DNA from: Strigops habroptila
Taxonomy: Eukaryota > Chordata > Aves > Psittaciformes > Psittacidae
DNA length: 64,000 nt
Direction of reading: 5' to 3'
NCBI RefSeq assembly: GCF_004027225.2
Contig: NC_044284.2
Span: forward strand, 40,038,420-40,102,419
Every line of letters begins with the position of its first letter. The stretch's first letter is position 1. The translations under genes and the position numbers were made by a program. The notes under the pieces are model-generated. The model saw only the letters and a program-made list of their open reading frames with translations, was not told where the DNA came from and searched no databases. Of this stretch, positions 48,455 to 64,000 are shown piece after piece.

Positions 48455-51400
48455 TCCTTCGTTATCTTTTATTAATGTATAGAAAATGCATTAAAAAAAG
48501 GAACTATACATAGCCTAAGAGTGGTCAGGACTAAAAATACTAGTTAACAATGGTTAACAAGCGTCGATCCCATTCTCCGAGCTAGGTTTTCATTACAGGG
48601 TGGGGAGGGTTGCTTAATATATTATTTATTTATATTATTAATTTTATTTATGCATTTATTTTCTTTTATCTTCCCCCTCAGTTACACTGGTTTGTGTTTG
48701 AGTTTATCAAAACCTGTCAAAGAGATTTTGTTGCCTTTGTTCTTCCTTCGTGTTTATGTTTGGCTTTTTTTTTTTTTTTAAGTGATAAACACAGTTCCAG
48801 GGCACCACCTGTGCACAGGAGCCTGCTTGTTTGTTTGTTTAGGTCTTTGTGTCACCATCCTCTGAGAAACCACTGACACTGGGAGAGCTGCAGGCTGGGT
48901 ACTGAGGTGGGTCTGGGCATCAGCTTCTCCCTAGGGAAGAGCCTTTCCCTCCTCCTTACCCCAAACCTCCCCCCTAGAAGGGGCAAGGAGCTGCCACCAC
49001 CATCTGAGCACCATCATGTTTAAGGAAGGGGGAAGATGACCCTGGAGGGTGCCAATGGTCCCCAAGGGGCTTGGTTGGGTTGGTGGTCATCTCAGGGTGC
49101 TTGGTTGGCAGAAACAGGGATGGTCTTCTCTCTTGGCCCCAGGACAGAACCCTTCATTAGTGGTTGTAAGCATGAATTAAAGAGGGCTTGGGAGTGGGAG
49201 CTCTTTGCTGGCAGTGTCTCGTAAGGTCAAAGCTTGTGGGTGTTGCTGGTGGGGCACAGGGTGGGGGGTATGTGGTCATCCCAGGGTGCAATGGTGGGGA
49301 CATACCAGGAGGGAGGCTCTGGGTCTGGATGTAGGGCACATGCTGGCATGGAGGTGATGGACAAAGCAGGTATTTTGGCTTCTGCTGTTTTTTGACAAGC
49401 CATTCTAAGCCTTTCCACAATAGGGGCCACTGCAGTGCAGGGACTCCACTGCCCAAACCTTCACATGCTGCATCACTGGGGATGAAGGTAGAGTGAGCTG
49501 TGCTTTCTGCACCCAAACACTTCACCTGGTGTAAGCAACACTTTGGGAAGGAGGTAAGAGGCTGTGGGGTAACAGATGTATTTAGGTTGGTACTACGCTT
49601 TGAGGTGCCCATGGTAGAGTAATGCAGAGATAAGGAGTAGCAGCAAAGGCTTTTCCCCAACCTTTGTGTGGATACTCTTCCAGCATCCTCCTGCCAAAAC
49701 CCAGATACCTTTGGGGAGAGCTTGGCCTTTCTCCTTCCCCAAATGATTCTTTTATGAATTCTGTCTTAAGGATCACTTTAGTAAAAGCAGCTTTTCTTTT
49801 CAGGACTTTTTTTTTTCTTTGGTTATGTTTTAGCGCAGTGGGAAGGTGAGCTTGGAGGTCTGGCAGGAATGGAAATAGAGTGAAATGAAAATTGGGCAAG
49901 AGATGAGAAAGTCCCTTGGTGTTTCCTTCCAGGTTTTTGGTGTTAGAAGTAAGAGACAGCTTTGAAAGGTTGAGAGGGTCCTGGGCGCATGTAGTGGGTG
50001 AACGACCTGACATGCTTTTCCTGCCTGATGTGATGGGAGTTGGCATCTTGCAGTGGATAATGTGATTTGGGTAACAGCTTCAGGTTCCTTTTTGGGCTCT
50101 GGGGCAAGCGTGGGCCATATGAGCTGGATGGCAGAGGAGCCACCAGAGCCCAGTGATGGTTCAGCTGCTGGAGCCAAAGTCTCTTGAGATGAGCACTGCA
50201 CAGGACCCAGGCTTAGTTTCTGGGAATTTCAGGCCTGTTTCCAAGTCTTCATTCTCAGTGCTGTGCTGATGGGGGACAGGGCCAAACTTCGTCTGTTGGA
50301 GAATGAATTCAGAAAACGGGCTCGCCCAACCAGTGATGGAGGTTGAAGAGAGACTGTACTTAATCACCTGGCCATTCTGTAGCATCAACATTAAGCATAA
50401 ATTTGCTTGAAACCTCTGGCAGAAACTTTGTCCAAAAAAATTCATCAGGCAGTGATGCAAAATAGATTTCTGGAAAATTGTATCTTGTTTATGGACAGTG
50501 TGAATGAGGGACAATGGCCCAAATGACTGGGTTGTTGTGGCTGGTTGTGTGCCTAGGCTTGGGTTGTGTTGTCACCAGGAGAAAACCATAACATGTAGAA
50601 GACTTTCCTTTAAAAGATTTTAGCAACTGTGTTTCACCAAGGCAATGGAAAGGCAATACTCTGGTACCATGCGTGAGATCAGAGACCTGCATTAGTATAT
50701 AATGGCACCAGAAGGTCGAGTATTATCTCTAAGAGCATCCTTCAGACTCAATGAATGGAGTTGTGTCAACTGGGCCCTTTCATCCTGGTTACAGGACTTA
50801 TAAAAGGGATGACAGACATGAGCAGGGAGGGAGAGATACAGATCAGTAAATCTATTTAAAGAATAATCAGCCTTTTTGAGGATCTTCTTTTGAACCTCCT
50901 GGAAAAGCTTGGCATGTTTTGATTTTCTGTTTGACTTGTACTTTTTAAAAGAGAGGTTTCTTGCCTTCAACTTGATTGCAAATGATGAACTGTGTTTCCA
51001 CTGATGTCTCTTCCGTTCACCCCGGTACATAAGCAAACAGCACCACCCGCGACCAGCGATGAATGCCATCCACTGCCAATCTCTGCTTCTAGTTATAACC
51101 ACTACACTGTAGTACTTCTGTTAAGACGCTTCTTGCCTATAAATGCTTAGTAGTGTTGGGAAAAATATTACTCTGCTGCTCTACTAGGATGCTTCTTAGG
51201 TTTTACTTCTGTTGCTTCTGGTTGGCTTTTGGATATAAAACAGGACAGGCTGCTCAGGAGGCCTGAGATGCTGCCATGTGTGACACTGGCCAGGTCCTGC
51301 AAGAGATCCCCTCATCTGTAGCCTCTCTGACTGACCTGTTCCTCAACTGGTTGACTTGTTGCCTGTTTTGGTGCTGATGGAAAGTAAGAAGAAATGTCTC

Positions 51401-53289
51401 ATTTACATATGAGATGTTACTGAGCTATGGCATTCTTCCTCCTGGTCAGACTGCAGCTTGTAAGCTGACCACTTGAAAGGCTGCACCCTGTATTTAATCC
51501 TGACTTTGGAGTTAGCTATGATTTCATGTGTCAGTGCATGGCATAGACAAGGATGCTGCGTTTCTCCCTTAATGCCCTTCTTCAGCTCTGCAGTCGTGGT
51601 AAGTAACGTCAGAAAATCCAGGAGCATGGCCATGAAAAAGACACTGGCCTGAATTATAAGCTACAGCAAAGATGCCTTTATGTTGCCATCTGGAAGATGT
51701 TTCTTGAGACAAAGCAGCTTCAGTGTGATAAAATCAAAAAGCAGTGTTTAGCATTTGTATTGCTCCCTCGGCTGTGAACCCAGTGATGAGCTCCATTGTC
51801 CTTGAATGTGCGGATGGGTTCCTTCTCTGAGACCAGGCCAGTGACAATGCCCAGCATTGATCAGAGTCCTTGGCAGAGGGGTGACTCCAGCACAGTTGTC
51901 GTTTGGGCTATGTGGAGGTGTTGTCAATGACAACGGAGTGCAGCCAGAGCTATCCGAAGGGTCCATCTTCTTAGGACAGGAGAAGTTAGGGATGGAAAGA
52001 GTGAGCTCTTGAAGTGCTCCACAATCTGAATAGACCAAGCATTCCTTCCAGAAGGGGAAACAGTTGATTTCCCATTAAAGAGATGGTGATACCAAGGCAC
52101 TGAGATTTGTGTCTTTCTTGTGATGGTGGCAAAGAGGGATGGTTTGGGGAGAGGGAAGAGAATGGGCATTTCTTCGCTTGCGCTTGTCTTCCCTTGGCTG
52201 CATCATCATCCTTCCCTGTGTGCATGGAGGTCCCTGAACAAGAGCACCTGGGCTGTGCCAGCTGCTGGCTTCAGGCTGGGCTGCAGCTGTGTGATAGCTC
52301 TTTTGGTTGCTGTTTCTTCTCTGAGACTCTTTGGTCTGGGACCACTGACCTCAGTGATAGACAGTGTTGTGAAATGTAGAAATAGCAGAGGAAATGGGCA
52401 CTAGACTTCAAGACCGCAGGTGCTCTAATTTGTCTCTTTTCTTCTTCATAAAGCTCAGCATAACCCAGGCAGATGTCATGCACCTGAACTGGGATGAGTT
52501 CAGCTCAGAGGAGTGGACGATGCATGTTGGTGCTGGTGGAGCAGCTCTTGTTTCCCTATGCTCCATGTACATGAGGATGACTTTGGCTGTGGTGGGGCCA
52601 ACATGTGAGATGTGGGCTTTCTAAAGTTTGCCTGCATATGCAGATATTCACCAAACCCTCCTAGTGTGATGTGTGAAAACTGGGGACAGGATGAGCCTGA
52701 CTTTGGCTCGTCCTCGCTTTGTCTCCATGTGTACAGTGCTTACAAGTAGCGGAGGGATGACAAGGCCAGAAGGAGAGACAGGCCTCTGCCTGCTGGAAGA
52801 GTTGCTGTCTACTGGATGGCATGAAGCTTGGGATCTCGCTGCCAGGAGGGGACAGGGAGGCAGGAAGAAGATGGGTGTCCCTGGCCATGACTGGGGTGCA
52901 AAAGACTGCAGCAAGGTCTCTGTGGGGAAAGTTTCTGCCACGAGCTGCATGTCAAACATTTCTAACAGGGTTTGCTCGGGATTTCTATGTCTTTTTAAAA
53001 AAATATCAAAAAATCTGTCTGTCTCTTTCTCTCTCTTTCTTCTCATGTTAAGGGTCAGAGTTCTGGGGTAGAGAGACTGGAAATTTGGCATTTCTCTGGG
53101 AAAGATGCAAAGCAATGAGGTCTTTCCTTTCCCACAGCTTTTGCTTGTGCCATGGTTCCCTCCAGCACTCATGAGGGGCAGGTTGCTATCTCAGATGAGT
53201 AGTAAATTTCCCCCCCCTTTCATATTATAAAATACAAACAAATGACAGAAAAGGTCAGGTGGTGGGAGGCAGGAGAGGGTTCAGCTGGC
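48455..53289 (-). other. TNR: Probable long TNR 3' UTR
   Basis: After the TNR stop (53290-53292) no further exon of any gene is visible on the minus strand down to a well-formed poly(A) signal at 48468-48473. This gives a 3' UTR of about 4.8 kb. Mammalian TNR mRNA is also unusually long, mainly through its 3' UTR, as I recall. AU-rich sequence with several AATAAA and ATTTA-like motifs lies at about 48605-48670. The longest open frame (50692-51102, minus) has no recognisable domain. Confidence 0.5.
48468..48473 (-). terminator. TNR: AATAAA poly(A) signal, candidate TNR 3' end
   Basis: On the minus strand the sequence reads ATTAATAAAAGATAACGAAG, followed within 20-30 bases by GTGTGCCTGTCTGGG, a good GU-rich downstream element. 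The AT-rich sequence just upstream (48474-48600) contrasts with its GC-rich surroundings, as expected of a conserved 3' UTR end. Confidence 0.55.
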
Positions 53290-63521
<10,232 letters not shown>

Positions 63522-64000
63522 CTGCATGGGGGACAGATTCAGACAGTCAGAGACATTTAGAGCCTGGGCTATGAACTGGAAGGGCTTCTTGTGGCCCATC
63601 ACTCGTGGTCCTGCCTTGCTACCCAGACACGTCTGCCTGTAGAGGAGTTATTGCTGCCTTAGCTAGAGAGCGGAGATGTCATAGCTTGTGCTGTTCTGCT
63701 ACTTGGAGGCTCTTCCACTGTTTTACTAAGGCACAGCCTGGGATGTTAGGGTTTGGTTATTTTTCTTTAGGTTTTGAGGAGTCTGGGAATAGCAGAGGGT
63801 TTTATTCTTGCAGCAGATGCTGTTTGTGTCAGGGCTTCCCCACAGATTATTTCTGGAAGTCTATACTCCCTTTAGGAAAGGTTGTCATGGTTGCTTAACA
63901 TCATATCTCTGGCTTCCCCATGCCTGGTACATAGGTTTATCACACCCTTCCATGACTACCCATGCATATTAGGAAACAGCTTTGCTTAGCCATACTTCAG
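63522..64000 (-). other. TNR intron running off the window
   Basis: No further TNR exon is visible before the right edge. Confidence 0.8.

Overview
The window is vertebrate nuclear DNA, almost certainly from a bird. It has widely spaced, spliced coding exons with GT/AG borders, and its repeats are CR1 LINEs ending in the avian ATTCTATG-type 3' repeat. No prokaryotic gene organisation, CRISPR array, prophage or operon was seen. I saw no rRNA, tRNA or other structured RNA gene.

Layout. (1) 0.8-3.6 kb: two CR1 LINE copies on the minus strand, head to tail, followed by a CpG-rich block at 3.84-4.23 kb. (2) 5.6-27.0 kb, plus strand: tenascin-W/tenascin-N (TNN). It was rebuilt exon by exon as 15 coding exons with consistent reading phases, giving about 1037 residues: signal peptide, cysteine/heptad oligomerisation segment, 3.5 EGF-like repeats, six fibronectin type III (FN3) repeats and a C-terminal fibrinogen-like (FBG) domain. 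Its central FN3 array also contains three dead FN3 exons and one live exon with a poor splice donor. (3) 33.75-34.19 kb, minus strand: KIAA0040 homologue, a small one-pass membrane protein in a single coding exon. It has a probable 3' UTR of about 3 kb and a CpG island at about 39.6-40.1 kb that may be its promoter. (4) 53.29-63.52 kb, minus strand: the 3' part of tenascin-R (TNR), nine exons coding the last two FN3 repeats and the whole FBG domain, with a probable 3' UTR of about 4.8 kb. The rest of TNR lies beyond the right edge.

The order TNN(+), KIAA0040(-), TNR(-) is the one I know from human chromosome 1q25, so this is a conserved syntenic block. TNN and TNR are paralogous extracellular-matrix glycoproteins facing each other. 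Their last seven coding exons match one for one in order and phase, and five of the seven are identical in length, which supports an origin by duplication and inversion. TNN protein is known from bone, smooth muscle and stem-cell niches, and TNR from perineuronal nets and oligodendrocytes; those roles come from family knowledge.

The most notable unannotated signal is the decay of FN3 repeat exons inside TNN. Two fossils are nearly complete in outline and one is reduced to its splice acceptor and about 25 bases, the latter inside a duplicated intron block. A bird with six FN3 repeats therefore descends from an ancestor with a longer array. I did not find a wholly new biological system.
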